NCBI RefSeq assembly: GCF_003386535.1
Contig: NZ_QTTN01000047.1
Location: 1-48,815 of the forward strand
DNA length: 48,815 nucleotides
Direction: 5' to 3'
Source: Paenibacillus taihuensis
GTDB taxonomy: Bacteria; Bacillota; Bacilli; Paenibacillales; Paenibacillaceae
A program made the position numbers and the translations under genes. This document shows, piece after piece, positions 1-8,902 of the stretch. The notes beneath the pieces were generated by a model. That model made no database searches. It was not told where the DNA came from and worked only from the letters and a program-made list of their open reading frames with translations. Positions within the stretch are counted from its first letter, which is position 1. The number at the start of each line of letters is the position of its first letter.

Positions 1-2
1 AA

Positions 3-245
3 GACATCCGCAAATACACGGTCCCGGCTCGCGGCAGCAGCAAGTTCGCAACACTGTATTCACGTCGCACAGCTGTCGAGCGTGTATTTGCCTATTTAAA
101 AAGCTACTTTGGACTAACGGCAACACGCAAACGCAAAAAGCGGGCCTTCGTTGAGATGGACCTTACTTGTCTGACCTATACATTATGCAAGTTCGCCCTT
201 GATAAACTGAACCAAGAATTGAGAAGGACACGCTGTGCAGCCTGA
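3..245 (+). CDS. Transposase C-terminal fragment, IS4 superfamily (cut by window edge)
   Basis: The frame is open from the first bases of the window to TGA at 243-245 and gives 80 residues of a DDE transposase C-terminus. The sequence YSRRTAVERVFAYLK fits the Y-(2)-R-(3)-E-(6)-K signature of IS4-superfamily enzymes exactly, so its E is the third catalytic acid. A basic stretch (ATRKRKKRAF) and a Cys-containing helix follow. The rest of the gene lies upstream of the window, so it cannot be said whether the element is intact. No inverted repeat end was recognised between 246 and 407. That stretch holds a copy of a dispersed 17-base repeat (315-331) and otherwise nothing clear. Confidence 0.85.
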   Translation, partial: DIRKYTVPARGSSKFATLYSRRTAVERVFAYLKSYFGLTATRKRKKRAFVEMDLTCLTYTLCKFALDKLNQELRRTRCAA

Positions 246-314
246 TTTTTTTTAAAATCCTTGGGTTTTGAGTGAGTGCTACCTAGCGATCATAGACTTA
301 TGAAATTGACTCTT

Positions 315-331
315 TATCCAATATAGCTTGG
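315..331 (+). repeat. Copy of dispersed repeat family A (17 bases)
   Basis: TATCCAATATAGCTTGG is identical to bases 21159-21175 in the intergenic cluster 20 kb away. It lies between the transposase fragment and the oxalate decarboxylase gene. It may be part of a species-specific intergenic repeat or of the end of the insertion element. The sequence alone cannot decide. Confidence 0.6.
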
Positions 332-407
332 AGATTCGCCCTATAGTACCGTTCTACGATGGATAAATCCACTATAAAGCATCAGCATCGGAAGTATCTG
401 CACTTAC

Positions 408-1619
408 TCAGCAGTACTTCACCACCGGCCACTTCTCCTTCCGAAGCGCGTTCATCAGCTCCGGTCCTACACGCAAATTCTCCTGCACGAGCTGCTTCGG
501 AGTAAGCGCCATCCATTGATTGAGCGACACGTCCTCGAACCGGCAGCTCTTGAACATCTCAAGGAACCAGAGGCTCGTGTTGCCGGTGTTCTGGATATAG
601 TGCCCGAATGCAAAAGGAACATAGCCAACGTCACCGGCGCGGTAATCGAACGTGCGGGCAGTGCCTTCGCCGCCGAAAACGGTCATCCGGCCCGTACCTG
701 AGATGTAGTACTGCCATTCGTCATTGTTCGGATGCCAATGCATCTCCCGCATGCCGCCAGGCTTGATCTCGACGAGCGCCGCTGCAATGCTGGTCGCTGC
801 AGGGAAGTTGGTCGAATCGACGATGCGGACTGTACCGCCGGGCGTGACGATCGGCTTTTGCGCCAGCAGACGGTAGGTGAGCGGATTCGGTACGGTTCCT
901 TGCGGGTCAGTTACTTGCTGACTCTCGATTGAACCCGGCATGCTCCCTTGGAAAATATAAACCTGCTCCTTCGGAATGTGCGAGAAGGCGTTCATCGGGA
1001 CGCCGAAATTCGCGGACAGTACGTCAACCGGCGTATGCGCGAACCAGTCGGAGATCGAGAGCGTGTTAAGGTCGGAGAAGTTGCCGTCGTCGAACACGAG
1101 CAGAAACTCGCAGCCGCCTTCGAGACCTTGGATGGAGTGCGGAACTCCAGGCGGGAAAAACCACAAGTCGCCCACGCTGATATCTGCGATGTAGTTCTTG
1201 CCGTTCTGATCCACTGCCGTCACGCGAGCCCTTCCGACCAGCATGATGGCCCATTCCGCTTGCTGATGCCAGTGCATTTCGCGGACGCCGCCTGGCGTAA
1301 GTGCCATGTTAACGCCAGCTAAAGTGGTCGCAATCGGCAGTTCGCGTGCCGTCACCTCGCGGGACCAGCCGCCGCGATTGAGCTGCATATGCGCATCCGA
1401 GAACGAGAACTTCATATTTGGCATCGTCCCGGCATCGGTAGGAGGCGGAACGAACATGTCGGGATTCTCCAGATCCCGCATGACGTCGCGCGGACCGAGA
1501 TCCCACCAGCCAGTGCCGTCATTGCGTATGGGCTGCGGAATATGTGTATTTGGAGTCGGTTGATTGCGCAAGTTCTGCAGGTTCTGCAGGTGTTGAAAGT
1601 ATTGCGGATCGTATACCAT
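408..1619 (-). CDS. oxdC: Oxalate decarboxylase-type bicupin
   Basis: A 403-residue bicupin. Known family role: Mn- and O2-dependent cleavage of oxalate to formate and CO2. Each cupin carries the metal set: H116-W-H118, E122 and H161 in the N-terminal domain; H294-W-H296, E301 and H340 in the C-terminal one. Length matches Bacillus OxdC. The active-site lid, SENST in Bacillus subtilis OxdC as I recall it, reads S182-D-L-N-T186 here, so the key Glu is Asp and the following residues differ. Start: an ATG at 1652 is in frame, but AGGAAGAGG lies 8 bases before the ATG at 1619, which I prefer. The N-terminus is Gln/Asn-rich with no signal peptide. Family is confident; decarboxylase versus oxidase activity is open because of the lid. 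Confidence 0.88.
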   Translation of the reverse strand: MVYDPQYFQHLQNLQNLRNQPTPNTHIPQPIRNDGTGWWDLGPRDVMRDLENPDMFVPPPTDAGTMPNMKFSFSDAHMQLNRGGWSREVTARELPIATTLAGVNMALTPGGVREMHWHQQAEWAIMLVGRARVTAVDQNGKNYIADISVGDLWFFPPGVPHSIQGLEGGCEFLLVFDDGNFSDLNTLSISDWFAHTPVDVLSANFGVPMNAFSHIPKEQVYIFQGSMPGSIESQQVTDPQGTVPNPLTYRLLAQKPIVTPGGTVRIVDSTNFPAATSIAAALVEIKPGGMREMHWHPNNDEWQYYISGTGRMTVFGGEGTARTFDYRAGDVGYVPFAFGHYIQNTGNTSLWFLEMFKSCRFEDVSLNQWMALTPKQLVQENLRVGPELMNALRKEKWPVVKYC

Positions 1620-1816
1620 CGGATGATCCTCTTCCTCTCTTGAAAGAATCATCTTAAATGTATTCGCGGTGCTGAAATGTATGTCTCATTGCCTGTAATC
1701 GCCACAGCTCACAGCAGTAGGTATCCGGAAAGTGCGCATAATCAAATACATTCGGGGCATCATTTTTTAGGGACAGCTTAGGGGTTGTCTTCAAGTAAGA
1801 AAGGAGAGGAATATTA

Positions 1817-1999
1817 ATGACTTCAAGCCGCGGACATCAAGGTGCGCACGGTATTGGTCAAGTGGAGAAGCAATTGCATCGTCAGGCAGAGGCTGCAGCA
1901 GCAATACAGGGTCAGAACCATACCGATCAAGAGGTGCTGGCAGCAAGTCAAGAGCCTTCATCCGCATTAGCAGATATTATCGATCTTCATAATGAATAG
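1817..1999 (+). CDS. Small hydrophilic protein, 60 aa, unknown
   Basis: A 60-residue protein with GGAGAGG ahead of the ATG and an intrinsic terminator just after the stop, so it looks like a real monocistronic gene. It is rich in Gln, Ala, His and Glu, has no Cys and no membrane segment, and probably contains a helical middle (VEKQLHRQAEAAAAIQ). It is divergent from the oxalate decarboxylase gene with about 200 bases between the starts. I do not recognise a family. The composition resembles small soluble spore or stress proteins, but that is only an impression. Confidence 0.6.
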   Translation: MTSSRGHQGAHGIGQVEKQLHRQAEAAAAIQGQNHTDQEVLAASQEPSSALADIIDLHNE

Positions 2000-2001
2000 A
2001 A

Positions 2002-2036
2002 ACAAAGATCCGCGGTCTCTCCGCGGATTTTTGTTT
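2002..2036 (+). terminator. Intrinsic terminator after the 60-aa gene
   Basis: A perfect 8-bp stem (ATCCGCGG / CCGCGGAT) with a 5-base loop is followed by TTTTTGTTTTG. Confidence 0.85.
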
Positions 2037-2151
2037 TGTAGCAACTGCTGCTCCTTTTACCACTTGAACGCTAGGATGAAGCAGCTGCTTATCGGAGAAA
2101 CCATAGGAGTACTTCCGCAATCATCACATCCAAATGGAGGCTGACGATTTG

Positions 2152-2706
2152 ATGAAGAAAACAATTGCAAGTGCTGTTGTGGGGTTATCCTTATCGACAC
2201 TGCTCGTAGTTCCAGCAATGGCTGATACCGCAATGAACGGTACCGGCAGCGGTGTTAATGGCCAGCCAACTGTGACGACTAACAATGCCTTTGGCGGCAC
2301 GACCACGTTCAACAGACCGAACGCGTTCGGCACGCCCGGATCGACCGGCACACCTGACGTCTATGGCATCCCAGGCACCACAAAAACCTATAGCGATATG
2401 AACGGCAGAACGAATACGTTTGGAACGAATGCCTATTATCGTTATGGAAACACGAATATGAACAATATGAACAGCTATTCGTACGGTACGCCAGCGCGCG
2501 GGAATTTTAACGCCTATGCTTACAATCCCACTGTTAACAAGTTTAACAACACCACAAGCGCAATGCGGGCCAACACCGTTCGCGCAACAGCTGTAGATAA
2601 TGATAACCACTCCAACTGGGGCTGGCTTGGCTTGCTGGGCCTGATCGGCTTGGCGGGCATGCGAAGCCGGAGTCGTGATCACGATCGCGACCGCGAAAGA
2701 ATCTAA
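2152..2706 (+). CDS. Secreted Asn/Thr/Gly-rich protein with WGxxGxxG C-terminus
   Basis: From the ATG at 2152 (GGAGG 11 bases upstream; an ATG at 2134 overlaps that site) this is 184 residues. It has a signal peptide (MKKTIASAVVGLSLS... ending AMADT), then a low-complexity extracellular part rich in Asn, Thr, Gly, Tyr and Phe with several NAFG/NTFG repeats. The C-terminus is WGWLGLLGLIGLAGMRSR followed by a basic, Asp-rich tail. This tryptophan/glycine hydrophobic stretch plus basic tail matches the WGxxGxxG class of surface proteins found in Bacilli and resembles a C-terminal sorting signal. Function is unknown. It stands alone and ends at a strong terminator shared with the opposing gene. 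Confidence 0.8.
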   Translation: MKKTIASAVVGLSLSTLLVVPAMADTAMNGTGSGVNGQPTVTTNNAFGGTTTFNRPNAFGTPGSTGTPDVYGIPGTTKTYSDMNGRTNTFGTNAYYRYGNTNMNNMNSYSYGTPARGNFNAYAYNPTVNKFNNTTSAMRANTVRATAVDNDNHSNWGWLGLLGLIGLAGMRSRSRDHDRDRERI

Positions 2707-2724
2707 TCGACTAGTTTGAAAATG

Positions 2725-2790
2725 CTCCTTTGGGTGCAAGACAAGTCATTTCTTCTAGATGACTATACTCTTGCCCCAAAGGGCTTTTTT
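2725..2790. terminator. Long bidirectional terminator hairpin
   Basis: CCTTTGGGTGCAAGA (2727-2741) pairs with TCTTGCCCCAAAGG (2768-2781), with an inner AGTCAT/ATGACT pairing and a T run on the + side. It sits between converging genes and can serve both. Confidence 0.75.
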
Positions 2791-2797
2791 ATACAGA

Positions 2798-3409
2798 TCA
2801 GGCTTCATTCTCAGACAGTTCATCCAGCGTCTTCGTGAAGCTGTCTGCCATATGGGTCAGGAACCAGTCAACCTCCTGGATATGGAGGTTTGCCAGCTTC
2901 TGCCCGATCTGTCCTTTGGCGACGGCGAATTCGCGGTTGCCCGAGGACAGCTCGGACAGGCATTTCATGTACGCGTCGAGCAGGTCCGCGGCTTTGACCA
3001 TGGCGAGCAGCTCTGCCCGCTCGCTGCCCGCTGCTGGTGCCGACGTGACCACCAGCGGCTCGTATGCAGCCTGCAGCGGCTCCGGCACCATGCTGAGCAG
3101 CCGCTCGGCTGCAAGCGCCTCGATCTCGCGGAAATTCGCGAGCATCTTCGGGTTGTGATGCTTGACCGGCGTCGGAATATCGCCGGTGAAGACCTCGGTG
3201 GCGTCATGGAACAACGCCATCGTTACCGCGCGGTCGGCGTTCAGCGACCGGCCGAACACATGGTTCCCGATCTCGCACAGCATATGGGCGAGCAGGCCGA
3301 CATGGTAAGAGTGCTCAGCTACATTTTCGCGTGTCGTATTGCGCATGAGGCTCCATCGTTCGATATAGCGAAGCCGGTACATATAAGCGATAAAAGGACT
3401 GTCTTTCAT
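2798..3409 (-). CDS. yfbR: HD-domain 5'-deoxynucleotidase, YfbR family
   Basis: A 203-residue HD phosphohydrolase. Known family role: removal of phosphate from deoxyribonucleoside 5'-monophosphates in the cytoplasm, helping set dNTP precursor pools. The metal-binding residues are visible at H33, H68-D69 and a downstream Asp in the VKAADLLDAYMKC segment; the first two match the numbering of the E. coli enzyme. The context AEHSYHVGLLAHML and ALFHDATEVFTGDIPTPVKH is typical of the family. It is monocistronic, converges on the preceding gene and shares its terminator. Nothing unusual is seen. Confidence 0.9.
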   Translation of the reverse strand: MKDSPFIAYMYRLRYIERWSLMRNTTRENVAEHSYHVGLLAHMLCEIGNHVFGRSLNADRAVTMALFHDATEVFTGDIPTPVKHHNPKMLANFREIEALAAERLLSMVPEPLQAAYEPLVVTSAPAAGSERAELLAMVKAADLLDAYMKCLSELSSGNREFAVAKGQIGQKLANLHIQEVDWFLTHMADSFTKTLDELSENEA

Positions 3410-3570
3410 GATCTCAGTGCTCCTTTATACAACTGGAAATAGGAGGATGCAATGCCGCTGGAAAGCGGGATGCCCGCCGCGTAATGATATGGTATGATAG
3501 GGTTATATGTTTATAATAAGTATAATCTGAAAGACGAAAAGCGAATAGAGAGAGGAGCCACAAAGGCGTT

Positions 3571-5115
3571 ATGCAACATTTTGAACAGAGCGTATATGAT
3601 CTTATTGTTGAAACTTCTACTAATCTTCCAGGTGACGTCCGCAAAGTGATTCAAGCGGCGCAGGAAGCGGAGGACCGCGCAACTCGCGCTGGCCTGTCGC
3701 TCTCGACGATCGCTACGAATATTGAGATGGCGGAATGCAATGTATCTCCAATCTGCCAAGATACGGGAATGCCGACATTCGTCGTGCACACGCCGGTTGG
3801 CGCGAACCAAATCATTATGAAGCAGCAAATCCGCAGTGCGATTGCCCGTGCGACGAAAGACGGCAAGCTGCGGACGAACTCCGTTGACTCGCTGACTGGC
3901 GCGAACACAGGGGATAATCTTGGACCAGGCACGCCGGTCATCCACTTCGAGCAATGGGAGAAAGACGATATCGACGTTCGACTCATTCTGAAAGGCGGCG
4001 GCTGCGAGAACAAAAACATTCAGTACAGCCTGCCAATGGAAGTTCCGGGACTCGGCAAAGCAGGTCGTGACCTCGACGGCATCCGCAAATGTATTATGCA
4101 CGCGATCTACCAAGCGCAGGGCCAAGGCTGCAGCGCTGGCTTCATCGGCGTTGGAATCGGCGGCGACCGTACGACAGGCTACGAGCTTGCGAAGCAGCAG
4201 CTGTTCCGTCATACGGACGATACGAACGAAATCCCAGAGCTTGCGAAGCTAGAAGAGTACGTAATGGAGAATGCGAATAAGCTCGGTATCGGTACGATGG
4301 GCTTCGGCGGCCAAGTTACGCTGCTCGGCTGCAAAGTCGGCGTCATGAATCGTTTGCCTGCAAGCTTCTTCGTATCCGTAGCATATAACTGCTGGGCATA
4401 CCGCCGCCAAGGCGTGCTGCTCTCCGCGGACTCCGGCGAGATCAAATCGTGGATCTACCCAAGCGGCTCGGAAACGCCTATGAAGTCGCAAGCAGCTGAC
4501 GAAGCGGCTGAAGCGGTAACGGCGAACGAAGAGCGCCGTGAAGTCGTGCTGCAAACTCCGCTCACGGAAGAGCAAGTACGCAGCCTTAAAGTTGGCGATA
4601 TCGTTATCATTAACGGTGAAATCCATACAGGCCGCGACGCGATTCACCATCACTTGATGGATCATGACGCACCGATCGACTTGAACGGTGCCGTTATTTA
4701 TCACTGCGGTCCGGTTATGCTGAAGGATGAGAACGGCTGGAAGGTAAAAGCAGCAGGACCTACGACAAGTGCGCGTGAGGAGCCATACCAAGGCGACATC
4801 ATGAAGAAGTTCGGCATCCGCGCTGTTATCGGCAAAGGCGGCATGGGACCGAAGACGCTTGCCGCACTGCAAGAGCACGGCGGCGTTTACTTGAATGCTA
4901 TCGGCGGCGCAGCGCAGTACTACGCGGAATGCTTCAAGAACGTGAACGGCGTAGACTTCATGGAATTCGGTATTCCAGAAGCAATGTGGCACTTGCAAAC
5001 AGAAGGCTTCGCAGCTGTCGTAACGATGGATTCCCACGGCAACAGCTTGCATGCGGACGTCGATAAGGATTCCTTTGCTAAGCTTGCCCAATTCAAGGAG
5101 CCGGTATTTAAATAA
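3571..5115 (+). CDS. fumA: Fumarate hydratase, class I (Fe-S)
   Basis: A 514-residue oxygen-sensitive [4Fe-4S] fumarase, with alpha-type and beta-type domains fused in one chain as in E. coli FumA. It interconverts fumarate and L-malate. Likely cluster cysteines are C62 (ICQDTG), C187 (QGCSAGF, before GVGIGGDR) and C254 (LLGCKVG). The beta part begins near residue 320 and carries INGEIHTGRDAIHHHL and the GKGGMGPKT signature. The ATG has GAGAGAGGAG upstream. Codon use is strongly biased, suggesting high expression. The following transporter gene starts about 90 bases later and might exchange dicarboxylates, but nothing beyond proximity supports that. Confidence 0.93.
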   Translation: MQHFEQSVYDLIVETSTNLPGDVRKVIQAAQEAEDRATRAGLSLSTIATNIEMAECNVSPICQDTGMPTFVVHTPVGANQIIMKQQIRSAIARATKDGKLRTNSVDSLTGANTGDNLGPGTPVIHFEQWEKDDIDVRLILKGGGCENKNIQYSLPMEVPGLGKAGRDLDGIRKCIMHAIYQAQGQGCSAGFIGVGIGGDRTTGYELAKQQLFRHTDDTNEIPELAKLEEYVMENANKLGIGTMGFGGQVTLLGCKVGVMNRLPASFFVSVAYNCWAYRRQGVLLSADSGEIKSWIYPSGSETPMKSQAADEAAEAVTANEERREVVLQTPLTEEQVRSLKVGDIVIINGEIHTGRDAIHHHLMDHDAPIDLNGAVIYHCGPVMLKDENGWKVKAAGPTTSAREEPYQGDIMKKFGIRAVIGKGGMGPKTLAALQEHGGVYLNAIGGAAQYYAECFKNVNGVDFMEFGIPEAMWHLQTEGFAAVVTMDSHGNSLHADVDKDSFAKLAQFKEPVFK

Positions 5116-5203
5116 GCGTTACGTGCGGTCATTATAGAGATAAAATGAGGGATGCGTTATACGCAGCTTCGGACTCGCCTTTAATCGAAGGTTTGAACAA
5201 TGG

Positions 5204-6121
5204 ATGTTTCTAATTATCCCTGGATGCCTCGTCCTGGGATTCTTTTTTTCTGCGCAGCTGCAGCGGCTCGTTCCTGCGGTGCCGTACTGCTTCGCATTCG
5301 TGACGCTAACGATGGCGATCGGCTGCGGCTTGCAGCAGCTGAGAACGGTTATCCAGCGGCCGGCCGTCATGCTATGGACGTTCGTGCTCGCGCATGTCAT
5401 ATCGCCGCTGCTCGCATACTGGTTAGGCGGGCTGCTATTCAGCTTCGATTCGCCATACGTAGTCGGACTCGTATTATTCACGATCATACCGCTTGGCGTG
5501 TCGACCGTGCTGTGGGTTGGCATGTCCGAAGGCAGCGTGCCGCTTATGCTGGCGATGGTCGTCATTGATTCGGCGCTAAGCCCAATCGTCGTGCCTGCAG
5601 GCATTAAGCTCTTATTCCATACTTCTGTAAGCGCCAATACAACAGCCATGGTGGGCGATCTGCTTCTCATCATCGTTGCACCGACGATTGTAGGCGTGCT
5701 GCTCCATGAATGGTCGAAGGGCCGCATCCAGAAGGCGGTACAGCCCTATGCCGCGCCGGTGTCCAAGCTCTGCTTCACCGCAGTTGTGATGTTGAATGCG
5801 GCAGCAATTGCGCCATCGACTGAAGCGCTCCGCGGCGATTTGTTCCGCGTTGTGCCGTCGGCGCTCGTGCTGGTCGGCATCTGCTACGCGGTCGGTTACT
5901 TCGGCACGTCGCATTATCGCAGCCGTGAGGTTCAGGTAACCGTGTCCTACGCGACGGGCATGCGGAATATTTCGCTTGGCGTAGTCCTGGCGATGAGCTA
6001 CTTCAGCCCGCTCGCTGCCGTTCCGGTTGTACTGTCGATATTAATTCAGCAGCCGCTTGCTACATTGCATCATTATTTTTTACAAAAACTTAACAAAAAG
6101 GCGGCTGGCGCAGGCAGCTAA
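5204..6121 (+). CDS. Bile acid:sodium symporter (BASS) family transporter
   Basis: About 305 residues with 9-10 hydrophobic segments. Motifs such as LVLFTIIPLGVSTVLWVGMSEG and TGMRNISLGVVLAMSYF fit the BASS fold, whose members carry organic anions with sodium. The substrate cannot be read from sequence. The 5204 ATG lacks a ribosome site and would begin in the first membrane segment. In the same frame the reading continues upstream as SFGLAFNRRFEQW, which looks like a normal cytoplasmic N-terminus, back to a stop at 5141-5143, but with no ATG, GTG or TTG. The true start may be a rare codon (ATA at 5159 sits 8 bases after GAGG) or a frameshift may be present. It is followed 47 bases later by the sensor kinase. 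Confidence 0.75.
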   Translation: MFLIIPGCLVLGFFFSAQLQRLVPAVPYCFAFVTLTMAIGCGLQQLRTVIQRPAVMLWTFVLAHVISPLLAYWLGGLLFSFDSPYVVGLVLFTIIPLGVSTVLWVGMSEGSVPLMLAMVVIDSALSPIVVPAGIKLLFHTSVSANTTAMVGDLLLIIVAPTIVGVLLHEWSKGRIQKAVQPYAAPVSKLCFTAVVMLNAAAIAPSTEALRGDLFRVVPSALVLVGICYAVGYFGTSHYRSREVQVTVSYATGMRNISLGVVLAMSYFSPLAAVPVVLSILIQQPLATLHHYFLQKLNKKAAGAGS

Positions 6122-6168
6122 GTACAGGGTAGGATGGAGAATGAACGATTCGGCATGGAGGTAGGAAA

Positions 6169-7977
6169 ATGAACAGCTTTCGAATGCGGCTCACACTCAT
6201 TCTGATCGCCATGATTGGACTTGCAGTATTAGCAGCCGGATTATTTATGGGCAAGACGTATCGGGACAATCATCTCGACGCACTGCGCGATAATATGAAG
6301 CGCGAGATGAATATCATTCTGGATTCGATGGAATGGCGCACAGGAGACCCTGATTCGCTATACATGTACTACACGGGAAAAGCGCAGCGTTTGAAAGCCA
6401 TCACAGATACGCGTATCACCTTCATACGCAGCGATGGTGTCGTGCTTGGCGATTCCGATCATGATTCGAAGACGATGGACAACCATTCGACGCGCGAAGA
6501 GATTATAGAAGCGAAGAAGAATGGCATCGGCTGGACGACCCGTCACAGTGATACGATCAATGAAAATTTGCTTTATGTCGCGATGCTGGTCAATCCGAAC
6601 AATCCGCAGCATTCGGATGTTATTCGGATGGCGCTCAGCTTGCAGAAGGTTGACGAGAGCATTCAGCGGGTATGGGCCGCACTCATTGTTGGCTTATTGA
6701 TTCTGTTCATTGCAGCAGCGCTGATCAGCTTCCGCGTTGCGCAAGGCTTGACCCGTCCGCTGGAACAGATTACTCGCGTATCCAAGAGAATCAAGAATCT
6801 CGATTACCGTGCACGCGTCGAAGTGTCGCGCCAGGATGAGATTGGGGAGCTGGGGCTTGCCATTAATGCGATGGCGGAAAGCTTGCAGGAGCAGATGTCG
6901 CGCATTCATCAGAATGAGAGCCAACTCGCAAGCGTGCTTGATAACATGATCAACGGCGTCGTGAGCATTAACGCGAACGGCAATATTTTGCTGCTGAACC
7001 GGAAAGCTGAAGAGTTCCTCGGCTTCTCCGCCAAGGAGCTGGTCGGCCATCACTTCGCTTCCGCAAAGCAGCAGTACGAGCTGTCGCAGATCATTCAAGA
7101 AGCGTTGGAGCGCCGAGAACATCTGCGCGATGAGATTACGTTTTATTTTCCAGAAGAGCGCCTGCTGGATCTGAACCTTGTTCCGATCTTCGATGAAGAA
7201 GAGGACAACAAGTTCGAGGGCGTACTGCTCGTCTTGCAGGACGTGACCGCGATTCGCAGACTGGAACGGATGCGCAGCGAGTTCGTCGCGAACGTCTCTC
7301 ACGAGCTAAAGACGCCGGTAACCGCGGTAAAAGGCTTCGCCGAGACATTGATGGGCGGTGCGGTGAACGATCCGGAGACAGCGCGCTCCTTCCTGCAAAT
7401 CATCTATGACGAGAGTGACCGCCTGAACCGATTGATCGGCGACATTCTCGAGCTGTCGAAGATCGAGTCGCGCCGCGTGCCGCTGCAGTACTCGCCCGTC
7501 GAGCTGTCCTCGTTCATGGAGAAAACGATGGAAATGATGAGTCCGGAGGCGGTACGCAAGCATATTCGCCTCTCGACGAAAGTGGACCCTGGCGTCTATG
7601 TCGAGGTGGACGAGGATCGTTTGCGACAGATCATGATGAATTTGTTAGCGAATGGCATAAACTACACATCAGAAGGCGGCTCCGTCTCGATTCGGGTTGA
7701 ACCTGTTCTCGGACCAGGGCAGACGCTGGAAGATAATTATGAACATATTCGCATTCATATTTCGGACACGGGGATGGGGATTCCGAAGAAGGATTTGCCG
7801 CGCATCTTCGAACGGTTTTACCGGGTCGATAAAGCCAGGTCCCGAAGCTCAGGCGGTACCGGACTTGGCTTATCGATCGTCAAACATCTCGTGGAGCTTC
7901 ATAAAGGCACGATTACGGTTGATAGTAAAGTCGGAATCGGTTCCACCTTTACGATCGAACTTCCTGTCATTCAGTAA
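6169..7977 (+). CDS. PhoR-like membrane sensor histidine kinase
   Basis: A 602-residue kinase. TM1 is about residues 8-27, an extracellular sensor follows to ~165, and TM2 is ~168-188. HAMP (~190-243), PAS (~250-360), HisKA with phospho-acceptor H378 (FVANVSHELKTPVTAVKGF) and an HATPase domain follow. The N box (NLLANGINYT), G1 box (DTGMGIP), F box (RIFERFYRVD) and G2 box (GGTGLGLSIVKH) are intact. The arrangement and H-box surroundings resemble PhoR/ResE-type kinases. It is upstream of its regulator, the reverse of phoP-phoR in Bacillus subtilis, so I withhold a gene name. The ATG is preceded by GGAGGTAGGAAA. It is probably transcribed with the transporter gene upstream. Confidence 0.85.
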   Translation: MNSFRMRLTLILIAMIGLAVLAAGLFMGKTYRDNHLDALRDNMKREMNIILDSMEWRTGDPDSLYMYYTGKAQRLKAITDTRITFIRSDGVVLGDSDHDSKTMDNHSTREEIIEAKKNGIGWTTRHSDTINENLLYVAMLVNPNNPQHSDVIRMALSLQKVDESIQRVWAALIVGLLILFIAAALISFRVAQGLTRPLEQITRVSKRIKNLDYRARVEVSRQDEIGELGLAINAMAESLQEQMSRIHQNESQLASVLDNMINGVVSINANGNILLLNRKAEEFLGFSAKELVGHHFASAKQQYELSQIIQEALERREHLRDEITFYFPEERLLDLNLVPIFDEEEDNKFEGVLLVLQDVTAIRRLERMRSEFVANVSHELKTPVTAVKGFAETLMGGAVNDPETARSFLQIIYDESDRLNRLIGDILELSKIESRRVPLQYSPVELSSFMEKTMEMMSPEAVRKHIRLSTKVDPGVYVEVDEDRLRQIMMNLLANGINYTSEGGSVSIRVEPVLGPGQTLEDNYEHIRIHISDTGMGIPKKDLPRIFERFYRVDKARSRSSGGTGLGLSIVKHLVELHKGTITVDSKVGIGSTFTIELPVIQ

Positions 7978-7998
7978 TGGATGACGGGTAGTTCTACC

Positions 7999-8035
7999 GA
8001 AGGGGTTTACCCTTCAATAGAAACAGTGCTATGAT
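7999..8035 (+). promoter_or_regulatory. Small hairpin and candidate promoter ahead of the response regulator gene
   Basis: GAAGGG/CCCTTC (7999-8004, 8010-8015) can form a short hairpin without a T run. It overlaps a candidate sigma-A promoter: TTTACC (8006-8011), an 18-base spacer and TATGAT (8030-8035). This could give the regulator transcription independent of the kinase. Confidence 0.4.
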
Positions 8036-8099
8036 AATTAAGGAATTGTAGAACGTGAAAACCATGCAGACATAAGAACATGGTAGTTTGGGGGTCAAC

Positions 8100-8819
8100 A
8101 TGTCACAGAAAGTGTTGGTCATCGAAGACGAGCCGACATTGGCCAGGTTGTTATCGTACAACCTGTCGCAGGAAGGTTATGATACGACAGTTATTGATCA
8201 TGGGGCTGAGGGCTTGCAGGTCGCGCTGCAGCGGTCGTTTGATCTTATTATTCTCGATATTATGCTGCCTGGAATGAATGGGTTTGAAATTTTGTCACGG
8301 CTGCGCCAAAGCGGCAATCGGACGCCCGTTATTGTGCTGACCGCACGCAATGCGGAAGAGGAAGTTGTGCAAGGTCTGAAGCGCGGCGCAGACGATTACA
8401 TGACCAAGCCGTTCGGCGTTGCCGAGCTGCTGGCGCGTGTATCGGCTGTTCTTCGCAGAACCGGCCAAGATGACACGCAGCTGACGGAATCGAATGATAA
8501 AGTCATCACTGCAGGCGACTTGTCCATCTATCCGGAACGCTACGAGGTCATTCTGAATGGCGAGACGGTACCGCTTCGGCCGAAGGAATTCGAGGTGCTG
8601 CTCTATCTGGTGCAGCGTCCAGGCGTAGTTGTCACACGCGATGATTTGATGAATGTCGTCTGGGGGTTTGATTATATCGGCGGACAGCGGACCGTTGACG
8701 TGCATGTCAGCTCGCTGCGCAAGAAGCTTGAGCTCGGGCAGCAGTCCGTTGAAATTGAATCCATCCGCGGCGTCGGCTACAAGCTTGTGATGCCAAGAAA
8801 GCTCGGTTCACCGAAATAA
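8100..8819 (+). CDS. OmpR/PhoP-family response regulator
   Basis: From the ATG at 8100 (GGGGGT just upstream; a TTG at 8088 overlaps it) this is 239 residues. The receiver domain has acidic pocket E9-D10, phospho-acceptor D53 (ILDIMLPGMNG), T81 and K103 (DDYMTKPF). A winged-helix DNA-binding domain follows from about residue 130, with RPKEFEVLLYLVQRPG and the RTVDVHVSSLRKKL recognition region. It is the evident partner of the kinase 122 bases upstream. The target genes are not shown by sequence. It ends inside an intrinsic terminator. Confidence 0.9.
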   Translation: MSQKVLVIEDEPTLARLLSYNLSQEGYDTTVIDHGAEGLQVALQRSFDLIILDIMLPGMNGFEILSRLRQSGNRTPVIVLTARNAEEEVVQGLKRGADDYMTKPFGVAELLARVSAVLRRTGQDDTQLTESNDKVITAGDLSIYPERYEVILNGETVPLRPKEFEVLLYLVQRPGVVVTRDDLMNVVWGFDYIGGQRTVDVHVSSLRKKLELGQQSVEIESIRGVGYKLVMPRKLGSPK

Positions 8820-8837
8820 GGTGACCGGGCTTTTTTT
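8800..8837 (+). terminator. Intrinsic terminator overlapping the regulator stop codon
   Basis: AGCTCGGTTCACC pairs with GGTGACCGGGCT around a short loop holding the stop codon, followed by seven T. Confidence 0.8.
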
Positions 8838-8902
8838 CTTGTTCACGGGCTTTCCACAAAGTGGTAAGATGACCATAACTACGGTATGGAGGTGCAAGTG
8901 AA

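Noticed and set aside
3511..5091. Minus-strand frames across the fumarase gene
   Set aside because: Shadow frames of a highly expressed gene; no ribosome sites or recognisable domains.
6169..8819. Naming the two-component pair phoR/phoP
   Set aside because: Domain layout fits, but the gene order is reversed and the usual neighbours (mdh, polA) are absent; many similar pairs exist in this group.
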